NCBI GenBank assembly: GCA_033813635.1
Contig: JAPXRI010000034.1
Coordinates: 1-31,128 of the forward strand
Source of the DNA: JAPXRI01 sp033813635
GTDB taxonomy: Bacteria; Bacillota; Clostridia; Oscillospirales; QAMX01
Direction of reading: 5' to 3'
Length of the DNA stretch: 31,128 nt
Positions 1 through 6,695 of the stretch are shown one piece after another (position 1 is the first letter of the stretch; every line of letters begins with the position of its first letter). Position numbers and translations under genes: made by a program. The notes under the pieces were generated by a model, which was given only the letters and a program-made list of their open reading frames with translations, did not search any database and was not told where the DNA came from.

Positions 1-2
1 CT

Positions 3-152
3 GTAATTCCTAACGATAGTATAGCAAACACATATGAAGAATTATCCGAGGAGTTCACTACGAATTCCCCGGATTTTTCTATGATTCTGGGGAGAAAGGA
101 GGATAACTTTATTTATGGGATATTGATAATTTCGGCTAAAAAATCGGAATAG
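3..152 (+). CDS. C-terminal end of an unknown ORF, cut by the window edge
   Basis: The third forward frame is open from the first bases of the window to a TAG at 150-152, giving 49 residues that read plausibly as protein (they include TYEELSEEFTTNSPDF and NFIYGILIISAKKSE). I do not recognise a family. The frame overlaps the start of the tape-measure relic that follows in another frame, so it may itself be a decaying or rearranged fragment. The sequence is AT-richer than the genes further right. Only the distal end is visible; its start and function cannot be judged. Confidence 0.3.
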   Translation, partial: VIPNDSIANTYEELSEEFTTNSPDFSMILGRKEDNFIYGILIISAKKSE

Positions 153-460
153 GTGGCGGAAAGGAATTCAAAAAAGCCCTTTCTGACATAAACCAGTCAT
201 TCGAGGTACTCGACTCGGAAATGAAACTGGTCGAGTACGAGTTCGGCAAAAACGAAAATAGCGTCGAAGTTCTCACCGCCAAGAACGAGATTCTGACAAA
301 AAAGATTGACTCGCAGAAGGATACGATTGAAACCCTCCGAAAAGCGCTCTAAAATACTTCCAATTCCTTGGGCGAGAACGCCCGCTGCACACAGTAATGG
401 GGCGTACAGCTTAATAATGCCCAATCTATTCTAATAGGAGTATAGACAAGAGAAATTTCC
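119..460 (+). pseudogene. Relic of a phage tail tape-measure protein N-terminus
   Basis: In one forward frame the translation reads IGGGKEFKKALSDINQSFEV, then LDSEMKLVEYEFGKNENSVE and a coiled-coil-like stretch up to ETLRKAL. This is the characteristic start of tail tape-measure proteins of phages and prophages of Firmicutes: a GxxEFKxALxxINxxFKxLxSEMKLV pattern followed by heptads. The same frame holds in-frame stops at 137-139, 350-352, 395-397 and 443-445, with recognisable sequence continuing across them (NTSNSLGENARCTQ, then WGVQLNNAQS). A tape-measure gene is normally well over 1 kb; only about 300 bp survives. Family assignment is by eye from a known sequence pattern, but the match is long and specific. 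It marks the edge of a decayed prophage. Confidence 0.72.
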
Positions 461-1036
461 GGTCGCATCGCGTTCCGAAAGAGCGAGTGGAAAAGAGCGG
501 AATGGAATTCAACAGCATGTCACTTTACCGATTATTGTTAGATCAGCTCGGGTAGGATAATGACCAGTCATATGGATGCCGGGAGAAACTTACCACAGCA
601 GCAGATTGCGGTGTTCGACCTAAACTGCTGCAGAACTTATTTAAAGATGAAATACTTTACTGTGGATACCGGAACATAAAGGCCGTTCTCATTACGTCGC
701 AGACATTCGAAGCGCTGATCTCGCAGCCCTCGGCACGCAGATGAAGCCGGGTCGGTGTACCTTTTTACTCTTCTTTCTATGGTTTTGTACCTTTTAACAC
801 GGCTTACACAAAAAGAGAGCAGGTCTTTGGCCTGCTCTCTTTTTGACTCCCTTTTCTCTTGTTCCATCAGCCGACCCAGTGTTTCGGCATTCGCATCGCG
901 GCTGTGTGCATACTGTTCCGCAGAGGACGCCTGTTTCAACCCACAGTGTACACAGACTGTCAGCCGAATCAACGAAAGCATATAATAAAAACGATTGCAT
1001 CCCTATTAATATAAAAAAGAATAGGAGACATAACCT
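461..1036. other. Gene-poor stretch between prophage relic and collagen-like gene
   Basis: About 580 bp without a convincing gene. Short open stretches exist on both strands (for example 560-679 forward, and about 637-981 reverse), but none has a good start signal together with a recognisable or protein-like composition. A strong hairpin with a T run lies at 811-844. Bases 945-1020 are AT-rich and presumably carry the promoter of the collagen-like gene; I could not fix a clear -35/-10 pair. The stretch is probably more decayed mobile DNA. Confidence 0.5.
811..844. terminator. Intrinsic terminator hairpin
   Basis: AGAGAGCAGG (814-823) pairs perfectly with CCTGCTCTCT (831-840) around a 7-nt loop. 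The stem is flanked by AAA on the left and TTTT on the right, so it could stop transcription in either direction. No intact gene abuts it, so it is probably left over from the decayed region. Confidence 0.6.
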
Positions 1037-1444
1037 GTGGGCGAGAACAGCAAAAACAACGAAAAGCCGTTTTGCGGGGAAAAACAAGCCTTAAAATACT
1101 GGTGGTGTTGCTATTGTCCAAGCCGTGTAATCCCTCAGTACATTCCATACATAATCGGGTATAAAGGGCCGACGGGCGAAAAAGAGCCCGCGGGCGATCA
1201 GGGACCGCCGGGGCCGGCGGGATCCGCCGCGCAGGACGGCTGCGCTTTGCAGATGAGACATGTGCTCGCGCAGCTAATCGCGAAATACCCCTGCAATAAG
1301 TTTAAAGTAATTTTGGAAAACGGGAAAACGGTGACGGACCGGCCGGTGAAGCTGTACCCGCCGCGGGACGGCGGTCCGTACACAGGCTTTTTGCAAATGA
1401 GAACAAAGCAGATTAATGTTGCAAAATCGGAGCCGTTGCGGTAA
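1037..1444 (+). CDS. Collagen-like surface/spore protein, N-terminal part (frameshifted)
   Basis: A GTG start with AGGAG at 1023-1027, nine bases upstream, opens a 135-residue frame. It has a short Cys-rich N-terminus (WWCCYC), a brief collagen-like Gly-X-Y segment (GPTGEKEPAGDQGPPGPAG, one Gly replaced by Glu) and a domain running ALQMRHVLAQLIAKYPCNKF, then GKTVTDRPVKLYPPRDGGPY and TGFLQM. From memory, this pattern (xxxVLxQxIxxYPxxxxxVxxESGxxxxGxPxxLxPG..AGLxxL) is a domain found after Gly-X-Y repeats in Clostridia collagen-like proteins, where it normally ends in a 'CKIAAV'-type strand. That strand exists here but in another frame (1420-1443), so the gene appears to have lost one base near 1414-1426 and this ORF ends in non-native residues. 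Probable role: spore-coat/exosporium or surface protein; function inferred. Confidence 0.7.
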   Translation: MGENSKNNEKPFCGEKQALKYWWCCYCPSRVIPQYIPYIIGYKGPTGEKEPAGDQGPPGPAGSAAQDGCALQMRHVLAQLIAKYPCNKFKVILENGKTVTDRPVKLYPPRDGGPYTGFLQMRTKQINVAKSEPLR

Positions 1445-1782
1445 TGGGCGCCGCATACGACGATAAGATTGACTATCTGACGACGCCCGGCGCCCCCGTG
1501 AAGAGCTGCGGCGACATAATTCGTCCGCGTCTCCGCATAGGTGATACCGCAGAAATATGCGTCGGCGGCATGAAAACCTTTATAGGCATAGTGCGTAAAA
1601 TCGAATACGGGATGATTGTGCTGGCGGGGAACGACGGCCTTAACCCTGTCTTTATATCTGCCTGTAAAATCCTGACCATTTCGCGGCCGAGAGAGAAATT
1701 CTGCGTCTTCGAAAAAATTAAGAAACCCAAGCGCTCCGTTTCCGGAACCCGGCGTTCGCGGTATGCGACAATAACCGAATAA
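1444..1782 (+). CDS. Collagen-like protein, C-terminal domain (downstream half of the same broken gene)
   Basis: 112 codons from the ATG that overlaps the previous stop by one base. The same frame is open upstream from the TAA at 1414-1416 and encodes CCKIGAVAV directly before this ATG, the strand missing from the upstream ORF. The body (YDDKIDYL, then RLRIGDTAEICVGGMKTFIG, IEYGMIVLAGND and NPVFISACKILTI) resembles the second small beta domain that, as I recall it, follows in intact Clostridia homologues (YxxAIxYLxxP...YLPVGTxxVxIxAGGxxxGxGxVxxNEFGMLVLV...PTFVSTCKxE). This is therefore most simply the rest of one ancestral protein. Independent translation through the TAATG-type junction is possible, but there is no SD of its own. 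The basic Arg/Lys-rich tail after residue 80 may be native or eroded. Confidence 0.65.
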   Translation: MGAAYDDKIDYLTTPGAPVKSCGDIIRPRLRIGDTAEICVGGMKTFIGIVRKIEYGMIVLAGNDGLNPVFISACKILTISRPREKFCVFEKIKKPKRSVSGTRRSRYATITE

Positions 1783-1820
1783 AAATATCCTAAGCTGCCC
1801 GGCTCGGGCTGTGGGAGCTA

Positions 1821-1849
1821 TTGACATTAACATATTAAGATATTATAAT
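1821..1849 (+). promoter_or_regulatory. Promoter of the arsR-sulfur operon
   Basis: TTGACA (1821-1826) and TATAAT (1844-1849) are both perfect sigma-A hexamers separated by exactly 17 bp. The ArsR-type ORF starts about 36 bp downstream with a GAGGG SD. Confidence 0.85.
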
Positions 1850-1851
1850 AT
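1840..1851. promoter_or_regulatory. Palindromic operator over the -10 element
   Basis: ATATTATAATAT is a perfect 12-bp palindrome covering the whole -10 hexamer, within a wider AT-rich run. A dyad over the -10 next to an ArsR-family gene is what autorepression by steric block would look like. The exact binding site is inferred; AT-rich palindromes also arise by chance. Confidence 0.5.
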
Positions 1852-1884
1852 AATAATGTAAGACGGAATAAAAAGAGGGACGTT

Positions 1885-2175
1885 ATGGATATGGAAAAAC
1901 TCGCCGACAGAGCCCGGCTGTTAAAGGTTTTATCTCACCCGTACAGACTCTGCATAGTACGGGGCTTAAGCAAAAATAAGTGCAACGTGACAAAAATGCA
2001 AGAGTGTCTCGGAATCAGCCAGAGCGCGATATCGCAGCACCTCGCAAAGCTCCGGGAGTGCGGGGTGATAATGGGCGTCCGGAACGGGAAGGAAGTCTGC
2101 TACGAGGTTGTCAACCCTCTCGCGGCGGAGATCGCGCAGACGCTGACTGCGGATATCGAAATCCATGACATCTAA
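1885..2175 (+). CDS. ArsR/SmtB-family winged-helix repressor
   Basis: 96 residues with the ArsR layout: an N-terminal helix with LLKVLSHPYRLCIVRGLS, a recognition helix-turn-helix around residues 34-56 (TKMQECLGISQSAISQHLAK) and a beta wing (VIMGVRNGKEVCYEV). The wing and the S-Q-S-x-x-S-Q-H-L core are typical. No DxH metal-binding motif of the ArsR/SmtB metal sensors is evident. Instead there are five cysteines (C23, C33, C41, C59, C72), which makes thiol or persulfide sensing possible. It sits 24 bp upstream of a multi-domain sulfur-handling flavoprotein and shares its promoter, so it probably controls that gene and itself. The inducer is not known; a reactive sulfur species is the inference from context. 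The start at 1885 has GAGGG about six bases upstream. Confidence 0.88.
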   Translation: MDMEKLADRARLLKVLSHPYRLCIVRGLSKNKCNVTKMQECLGISQSAISQHLAKLRECGVIMGVRNGKEVCYEVVNPLAAEIAQTLTADIEIHDI

Positions 2176-2199
2176 ATAAACCGAAAGGGGAAAGCGAAG

Positions 2200-4668
2200 A
2201 TGAAAAAGATTCTAATTGTCGGCGGCGTCGCCGGAGGCGCGACGGCCGCTGCCCGCCTGCGGCGCAAGGACGAGAGCGCGCATATTATCCTGTTCGAGCG
2301 CGGCGAGTACATCTCCTTTGCTAACTGCGGGCTGCCGTATTACATCGGCGGCGTGATTAAGGAAAGGGATAAGCTGTTTGTCCAGACCGTAGAGGGCATG
2401 AGGGAGCGCTTTAATATCGACGTCAGGAATCTGACCGAGGTCCTGTCGGTCAACAGGGAAAGGAAAACGGTCACGGCTTTCTCCATGCAGAAAAACGAGA
2501 CATATGAGGAGAGCTACGACGTCTTGGTACTCTCGCCGGGGGCAAAGCCTATTAAGCCGCCGATTCCGGGCATTGAAGACGCGAAAAATCTGTTCGTTCT
2601 CCGCAGCATACCGGACACAGACAATATTAAGAGCTTCATCGCGGAAAATAAGCCGAAAAGCGCGGTGGTTGTCGGCGGCGGGTTTATCGGGCTTGAAATG
2701 GCCGAAAACCTGACGGAGCTCGGGATAAAGGTGACAATCGCCGAGAAGCTCCCCCAGGTCATGCGCACCCTCGATTTCGAGATGGCGCAGTTTGTACATC
2801 AGGAGCTGAATGCCCGCGGCGTAGACCTGGTCCTCGGCGACGGCATCTCCGGCTTCGAGGACGGCGGCGCGACGGTCCGCCTCGAGAGCGGAAGGGCGCT
2901 GAAGGCCGATATGGTCATCTTGTCGATCGGCGTAGCGCCGGAAAACACCCTCGCGAAGAGCGCCGGGCTCGCCCTCGGCTCGAGGGGACATATCAGGACC
3001 AACGAGCACCTGCAGACGCTGGACGCGAAAACCGGCGAGGTCGTACCCGACATCTACGCGATAGGTGACGCAATCGAGGTTAAGGACGCGGTGACCCTCG
3101 ACCCGACGGCGATACCGCTGGCGTGGCCCGCGAACCGTCAGGGAAGGCTCGTGGCCGACCACATATGCGGGCTCGACGCCGCCTACAAGGGGACGCTCGG
3201 CACCTCGGTCGCCAAGGTCTTCGGCCTGACCGCGGCCTCCACCGGAAACAACGAGGCCCAGCTGAGGGCGAAGGGTATTCCGTTCCTCGCGGTCCACGCC
3301 CACAGGACGAACCACGCCTCCTACTATCCCGGCGCGCATAACATCGCGCTGAAGCTTTTATTCTCACCGGACGGAAAGAAGATTTACGGCGCGCAGGCGG
3401 TCGGCAGGGAGGGGACGGAGAAGCGCATCGACGTAATCGCTGCCGCGATGCGCCTCGGCGCGTCTGTCTACGACCTGCAGGACCTTGAGCTGGCGTACGC
3501 GCCGCCCTATTCGTCGGCGAAGGACCCGGTAAACATCCTCGGCTATGTCGCCGCAAACGCGGTGGACGGCCCTTACCGCTTCGTGCACGGCGAAAAAATC
3601 GACGAGCTGATCAGAGACGGCGGCTTTTTGCTCGATGTCCGAACTCCTGTCGAGTTCTCCGCCGGCCATATCGAGGGCGCGGTAAACATCCCGCTGGACG
3701 AACTGCGCGAAAGGCTCTCCGAGCTCCCGCAGGATAAGGAAAAACCGATCTACGCCACCTGCCAGGTGGGTCTGCGGGCGCACGTGGCGCTGATGCTGCT
3801 CGCGGGGAAGGGCTATAAAAACCTCTATAACCTGTCGGGAGGGTATCTCACGTATAAGACGGCGCATTACAGCCCGGACTCGGACAGCGCTCCGAAGCCG
3901 GCGAGCGTCGCGGTGGATACGGACAATCAGAGAGTCGGGGTCAAGAACGCCGCCGAGGTGGACGCGCGCGGCCTCTGCTGCCCCGGCCCGCTGATGGCCA
4001 CCTATAACGCGCTGAAAAACGCGTCGGAGGGCGACCGGATCAGGGTCAGAGCGACCGATTTCGGCTTCACGAAGGATATAGAGAACTGGTGCGCGGCGAA
4101 CGGGCACAGGCTCGTCTCGCTGGACACGGAGAACGGCGAGTTTACGGCGACGGTGGAAAAGGGCAAAAAGGCGGAGAAAACGGCCTGCGCTCCGAGCCAG
4201 GAAAACGCGTCTATCGTCGTGTTCAGCGGAGATCTCGACAAAGCGCTGGCGTCGATGATTATCGCGCAGGGGGCCGCGGCCGAGGGCAAAAAGGTCACGG
4301 TGTTCTTTACGTTCTGGGGGCTCAACGCGATCCGTAAACCCGGCAAGGTGAAGGTGAAGAAAAACTTCATCGAAAAAATGTTTGGCGCGATGATGCCAAG
4401 GGGCGCGGCCAGGCTTCCGCTCTCCAGCATGAACATGCTCGGCATCGGCCCGAGAATGATCAGGCGCATAATGAAAGAGCACAATGTGGACGATGTAGAG
4501 ACGATGATTAAAAAAGCGATGGCCGAGGGCGTGCGCTTTGTGGCCTGCACGATGAGCATGGACCTGATGGGCATCAAAAAGGAAGAGCTGATCGAAGGCG
4601 TCGAGCTCGGCGGTGTCGCCACCTACATCGCGAGCAACGAAAACGCCGGAACCACGCTGTTTATCTGA
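2200..4668 (+). CDS. Four-domain sulfur-transfer flavoprotein (CoA-disulfide reductase-rhodanese-TusA-DsrE)
   Basis: 822 residues in four domains. (1) About 1-450: FAD/NAD(P)H pyridine nucleotide-disulfide reductase of the CoA-disulfide/NADH-persulfide reductase type. It has a GGVAGGATAAARLRR dinucleotide-binding loop, active cysteine C43 in FANCGLPYYIGG, a second Rossmann loop GGGFIGLEMAE at 159-169, an FAD motif YAIGDA near 286, and the CoA-site motif YAPPYSSAKDPVN at 433-445. (2) About 465-555: rhodanese with active loop CQVGLRA (C521). (3) About 586-655: TusA/SirA-like with GLCCPGP (C593, C594). (4) About 670-822: DsrE-like with C783. All the expected catalytic cysteines are present. Known relatives pass sulfane sulfur between such domains and reduce CoA or protein persulfides. 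The likely role is cytoplasmic detoxification or trafficking of sulfane sulfur; direction and acceptor are inferred. The SD is GGGG/GAAAG before ATG 2200. Confidence 0.9.
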   Translation: MKKILIVGGVAGGATAAARLRRKDESAHIILFERGEYISFANCGLPYYIGGVIKERDKLFVQTVEGMRERFNIDVRNLTEVLSVNRERKTVTAFSMQKNETYEESYDVLVLSPGAKPIKPPIPGIEDAKNLFVLRSIPDTDNIKSFIAENKPKSAVVVGGGFIGLEMAENLTELGIKVTIAEKLPQVMRTLDFEMAQFVHQELNARGVDLVLGDGISGFEDGGATVRLESGRALKADMVILSIGVAPENTLAKSAGLALGSRGHIRTNEHLQTLDAKTGEVVPDIYAIGDAIEVKDAVTLDPTAIPLAWPANRQGRLVADHICGLDAAYKGTLGTSVAKVFGLTAASTGNNEAQLRAKGIPFLAVHAHRTNHASYYPGAHNIALKLLFSPDGKKIYGAQAVGREGTEKRIDVIAAAMRLGASVYDLQDLELAYAPPYSSAKDPVNILGYVAANAVDGPYRFVHGEKIDELIRDGGFLLDVRTPVEFSAGHIEGAVNIPLDELRERLSELPQDKEKPIYATCQVGLRAHVALMLLAGKGYKNLYNLSGGYLTYKTAHYSPDSDSAPKPASVAVDTDNQRVGVKNAAEVDARGLCCPGPLMATYNALKNASEGDRIRVRATDFGFTKDIENWCAANGHRLVSLDTENGEFTATVEKGKKAEKTACAPSQENASIVVFSGDLDKALASMIIAQGAAAEGKKVTVFFTFWGLNAIRKPGKVKVKKNFIEKMFGAMMPRGAARLPLSSMNMLGIGPRMIRRIMKEHNVDDVETMIKKAMAEGVRFVACTMSMDLMGIKKEELIEGVELGGVATYIASNENAGTTLFI

Positions 4669-4684
4669 AAAGCAAATACCTACT

Positions 4685-4727
4685 GCGGCGGAGTTTGGGG
4701 TAAAAACAAAACTCCGCCGTTTTTTTA
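4685..4727 (+). terminator. Terminator of the sulfur operon
   Basis: CGGCGGAGTTT (4686-4696) pairs perfectly with AAACTCCGCCG (4709-4719), followed by eight T residues. It sits just after the flavoprotein stop codon. Confidence 0.9.
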
Positions 4728-4742
4728 TTTCTGCCAACCGGC

Positions 4743-4777
4743 AAAAAGGGACCGCCACTTGGAGACGGTCCTTTTTT
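4743..4777 (+). terminator. Second tandem terminator
   Basis: AAAAAGGGACCG (4743-4754) pairs, with one bulged G, with CGGTCCTTTTTT (4766-4777). It follows the first terminator by 16 bp and insulates the next operon, whose promoter starts 35 bp downstream. Confidence 0.75.
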
Positions 4778-4811
4778 GCAAATAAAATTTACTGAAAATA
4801 TGAAAAAACAC

Positions 4812-4862
4812 TTGACAATAAAACAATGTTATGTTACGCTTATAGCGTAACAATGTTATGTT
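4812..4862 (+). promoter_or_regulatory. Promoter/operator of the yhbD operon with nested repeats
   Basis: A perfect -35 (TTGACA, 4812-4817) leads into two exact copies of AACAATGTTATGTT (4822-4835 and 4849-4862, 27 bp apart). They partly overlap the inverted repeat GTTACGCT-TAT-AGCGTAAC (4833-4851). The -10 is not clear (TACGCT at 4835-4840 with 17-bp spacing is the best fit). The repeats sit where an operator for the MerR-like YhbD protein encoded next would be expected. Confidence 0.6.
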
Positions 4863-4898
4863 GGCAAACCATTCCTGCTTTATATGAGGGTGAGAGAG

Positions 4899-5594
4899 AT
4901 GTTTATATCAAAAAAAGACCTGCTGAACGAGACCGGCATCTCGTACGGGCAGCTCTACAGGTGGAAGAGGGAGGGGCTGATACCGGAGAGCTGGTTTATA
5001 AAGCAGCCCGTTTTCACCGGGCAGGAGACATTTTTCCCGAGGGATAAAATCCTCGCTAGGATCAGGGCTATCAACGTCCTCAAGGACAGGTATTCCCTTG
5101 AGGAGCTCGCGAAAATCCTGTCGCCGGAGATATCCGAGAGGTATTTCACCTTCGACGATCTCAGGGTGATCGAGGAGATCGATAAAGGGCTGATCACGCT
5201 GTTTTTCAAGGTGTTTTCAAAGGAGAGCTTTTCGTATATCGAGGTGCTGATACTGATTTCAATCTGCGGCTTTAAAAAGGACCACGGCCTGTCGGTGAAG
5301 GACGTAGAGACGTTGCTTGAAGGCCTGAAGGGGAGCGCTTCCGGGCTGAAACAGACGGATTATCTGATTACGCTTTACGAGCTGGACGGTCTGCTTTTTA
5401 CCGCGCTTTGGCCGGAGCAGGCGGAGGTTTTCGTGGACAAAAGGGCCAGGTTGATCGGAAGCGCCCGGCTGAACGATGTCTCCTCGAGGATGAAGGTAAA
5501 GTACAAAAAGAGATTCAATTTTACCTTCGATGACGACAGGCTCGAGGACGGCGGAGAAAGCGGCCTCAGTTTGATTGCTGAGAGAGGAGTATAG
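4899..5594 (+). CDS. yhbD: YhbD-family protein (DUF4004) with MerR-like DNA-binding domain
   Basis: The N-terminus FISKKDLLNETGISYGQLYR continues as WKREGLIPESWFIKQPVFTG then QETFFP, the signature of the B. subtilis YhbD family: a MerR-like winged helix in which WKR..LIP is the wing. The rest (about 75-231) is helical and family-specific. I use ATG 4899 because AGGG at 4887-4890 lies eight bases upstream; an in-frame ATG at 4884 has no SD and adds five residues. In B. subtilis yhbD precedes the bactofilin genes yhbE and yhbF, and two bactofilin-like genes follow here too. A regulatory role for the bactofilin operon is inferred from the HTH and from the repeats in its own promoter. Gene identity is firm; function is not established. 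Confidence 0.85.
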   Translation: MFISKKDLLNETGISYGQLYRWKREGLIPESWFIKQPVFTGQETFFPRDKILARIRAINVLKDRYSLEELAKILSPEISERYFTFDDLRVIEEIDKGLITLFFKVFSKESFSYIEVLILISICGFKKDHGLSVKDVETLLEGLKGSASGLKQTDYLITLYELDGLLFTALWPEQAEVFVDKRARLIGSARLNDVSSRMKVKYKKRFNFTFDDDRLEDGGESGLSLIAERGV

Positions 5595-5656
5595 GAGTTG
5601 CTGTAAAATACATTTTCGGCAGTTCCGGATAAACCTTTTGCTCGTCATTATTGTGG

Positions 5657-5682
5657 AGCGCGTTTTACGCGCCGCGCTTTTT
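5657..5682 (+). terminator. Possible weak terminator/attenuator between yhbD and bactofilin gene
   Basis: AGCGCG (5657-5662) can pair with CGCGCT (5673-5678), followed by a T run to 5682; an alternative GCGCG/CGCGC pairing exists inside. It lies in the 142-bp gap, so it may lower expression of the downstream genes relative to yhbD. The short stem makes this uncertain. Confidence 0.35.
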
Positions 5683-5736
5683 CCGGCCCGGCATTTTGCA
5701 TTGATTTCTTTTTTAATCGCTATTGGGGGTCATAAA

Positions 5737-6594
5737 ATGGGAAGAAACATCCTTTCGCTCGGAGAGCGTTCGCTTGCGGGGGAGTACGGGCGCGTCACGG
5801 TGCTCGGCGAGGTCGAAGCCGCGGACAGCAGCATTAACAGGCTCCGCGTCCTCGGCCACACCCACATCAGGCGTTCGCATATCAAAAAACTCCGCGTTCT
5901 CGGCGAGGCAGACGGGCGCGACTGCGAGTTCGGCGCCGCGAGAATATTCGGCCAGGCAGACCTGAAGGGCGTCTGCAAGGCCGGCAGGTTTACGGTTTCC
6001 GGCAGGCTGAGCGCCGAATACCTCGAATGCGACAAGCTGCAAAACTGCGATGAGAAAACAAACAAATGGAAAAAAAACAGCGACAACAGCTGCGAGTGGG
6101 GCGGCTATTTCAAGGCGAGGACGTTCGTGAACAAACATAAGCTTGACATCGGCTTCGACTTCGACTTTGAAAAGATCATCTCTGTCGCGCAGCTACGCTC
6201 CGAAAAGGAGATCCCCTGCGAAAGCTTCTACGGCTTTTGCCGGGTCACCGCGAAAGGCGTCAACGCCGGTCTTATCCTGATAGTGCCTTACGCCGGGACG
6301 GAAATCGACAGCCTCGCGGGCGGTGAAATCACAGTCTGCCGCGCCTATGCGCCGGACAGAAAGCTGAGAGCAGAGGTGGGTTTTAAGCGCCGGAATAAAA
6401 TCGAGTCGGACGGCTCGATTGTGAGAGTATCGCAGATCGAGGGCGACCGCGTATCCGTCGAGAGCGTAAATTCCGACCTGATCTCGGGGGATGATGTGAC
6501 GATCGGCGACCTCTGCATAGTCAAACGCGTCGAGTACAGGAAAAGCCTCAGGATTTCGGAGAAGGCAGTTGTAGGCGAAACGGTTAAAATCTGA
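5737..6594 (+). CDS. Bactofilin-like polymer-forming protein (YhbE-like)
   Basis: 285 residues from ATG 5737, chosen because GGGGG (5725-5729) lies seven bases upstream; the longer open frame from 5575 overlaps yhbD and has no SD. The N-terminal third is a run of short beta-solenoid-like repeats (GEYGRVTVLGEVEAADSSIN, RLRVLGHTHIRRSHIK, KLRVLGEADGRDCEFG, AARIFGQADLKG), as in bactofilins, which polymerise into filaments without nucleotides. The C-terminal part (about 200-285) is a second beta-rich region with GDDVTIGDLCIVKRVEYRKS. There is no signal peptide or clear membrane helix, so it is cytoplasmic or peripheral. Position after yhbD matches B. subtilis yhbE. There bactofilins are tied to motility and elsewhere to cell shape; the role here is unknown. 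Confidence 0.75.
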   Translation: MGRNILSLGERSLAGEYGRVTVLGEVEAADSSINRLRVLGHTHIRRSHIKKLRVLGEADGRDCEFGAARIFGQADLKGVCKAGRFTVSGRLSAEYLECDKLQNCDEKTNKWKKNSDNSCEWGGYFKARTFVNKHKLDIGFDFDFEKIISVAQLRSEKEIPCESFYGFCRVTAKGVNAGLILIVPYAGTEIDSLAGGEITVCRAYAPDRKLRAEVGFKRRNKIESDGSIVRVSQIEGDRVSVESVNSDLISGDDVTIGDLCIVKRVEYRKSLRISEKAVVGETVKI

Positions 6595-6695
6595 CTCAAG
6601 CGTAGCTTGAATAAGCATTAATTTTGAAATCAACCGCTGCTATATAGATAAAACGGGGAAATATTGGTATCATTTCGGCATGGAGGGATAGAAAA

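Noticed and set aside
608..736. Forward stop-free stretch containing NLFKDEILYCGYRN, considered as a serine-recombinase zinc-ribbon relic
   Set aside because: Only one Cys of the expected CxxC pairs is present and no other recombinase motif is near; too weak to call.
637..985. Overlapping frames on both strands (about 76-114 codons)
   Set aside because: Each runs through the hairpin at 811-844, has no good SD and shows no family resemblance.
1414..1430. Programmed -1 frameshifting in the collagen-like gene as the main explanation
   Set aside because: There is no X-XXY-YYZ slippery heptamer (the site is T-GCA-AAA) and no obvious downstream pseudoknot; a simple one-base deletion is more likely.
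3364..4758. A 464-codon minus-strand frame opposite the sulfur flavoprotein
   Set aside because: Shadow of the TusA and DsrE domains; it also crosses two terminators.
5575..5736. Upstream extension of the first bactofilin ORF
   Set aside because: It overlaps the end of yhbD, contains the hairpin at 5657-5682 and has no SD, while ATG 5737 has GGGGG at the right distance.
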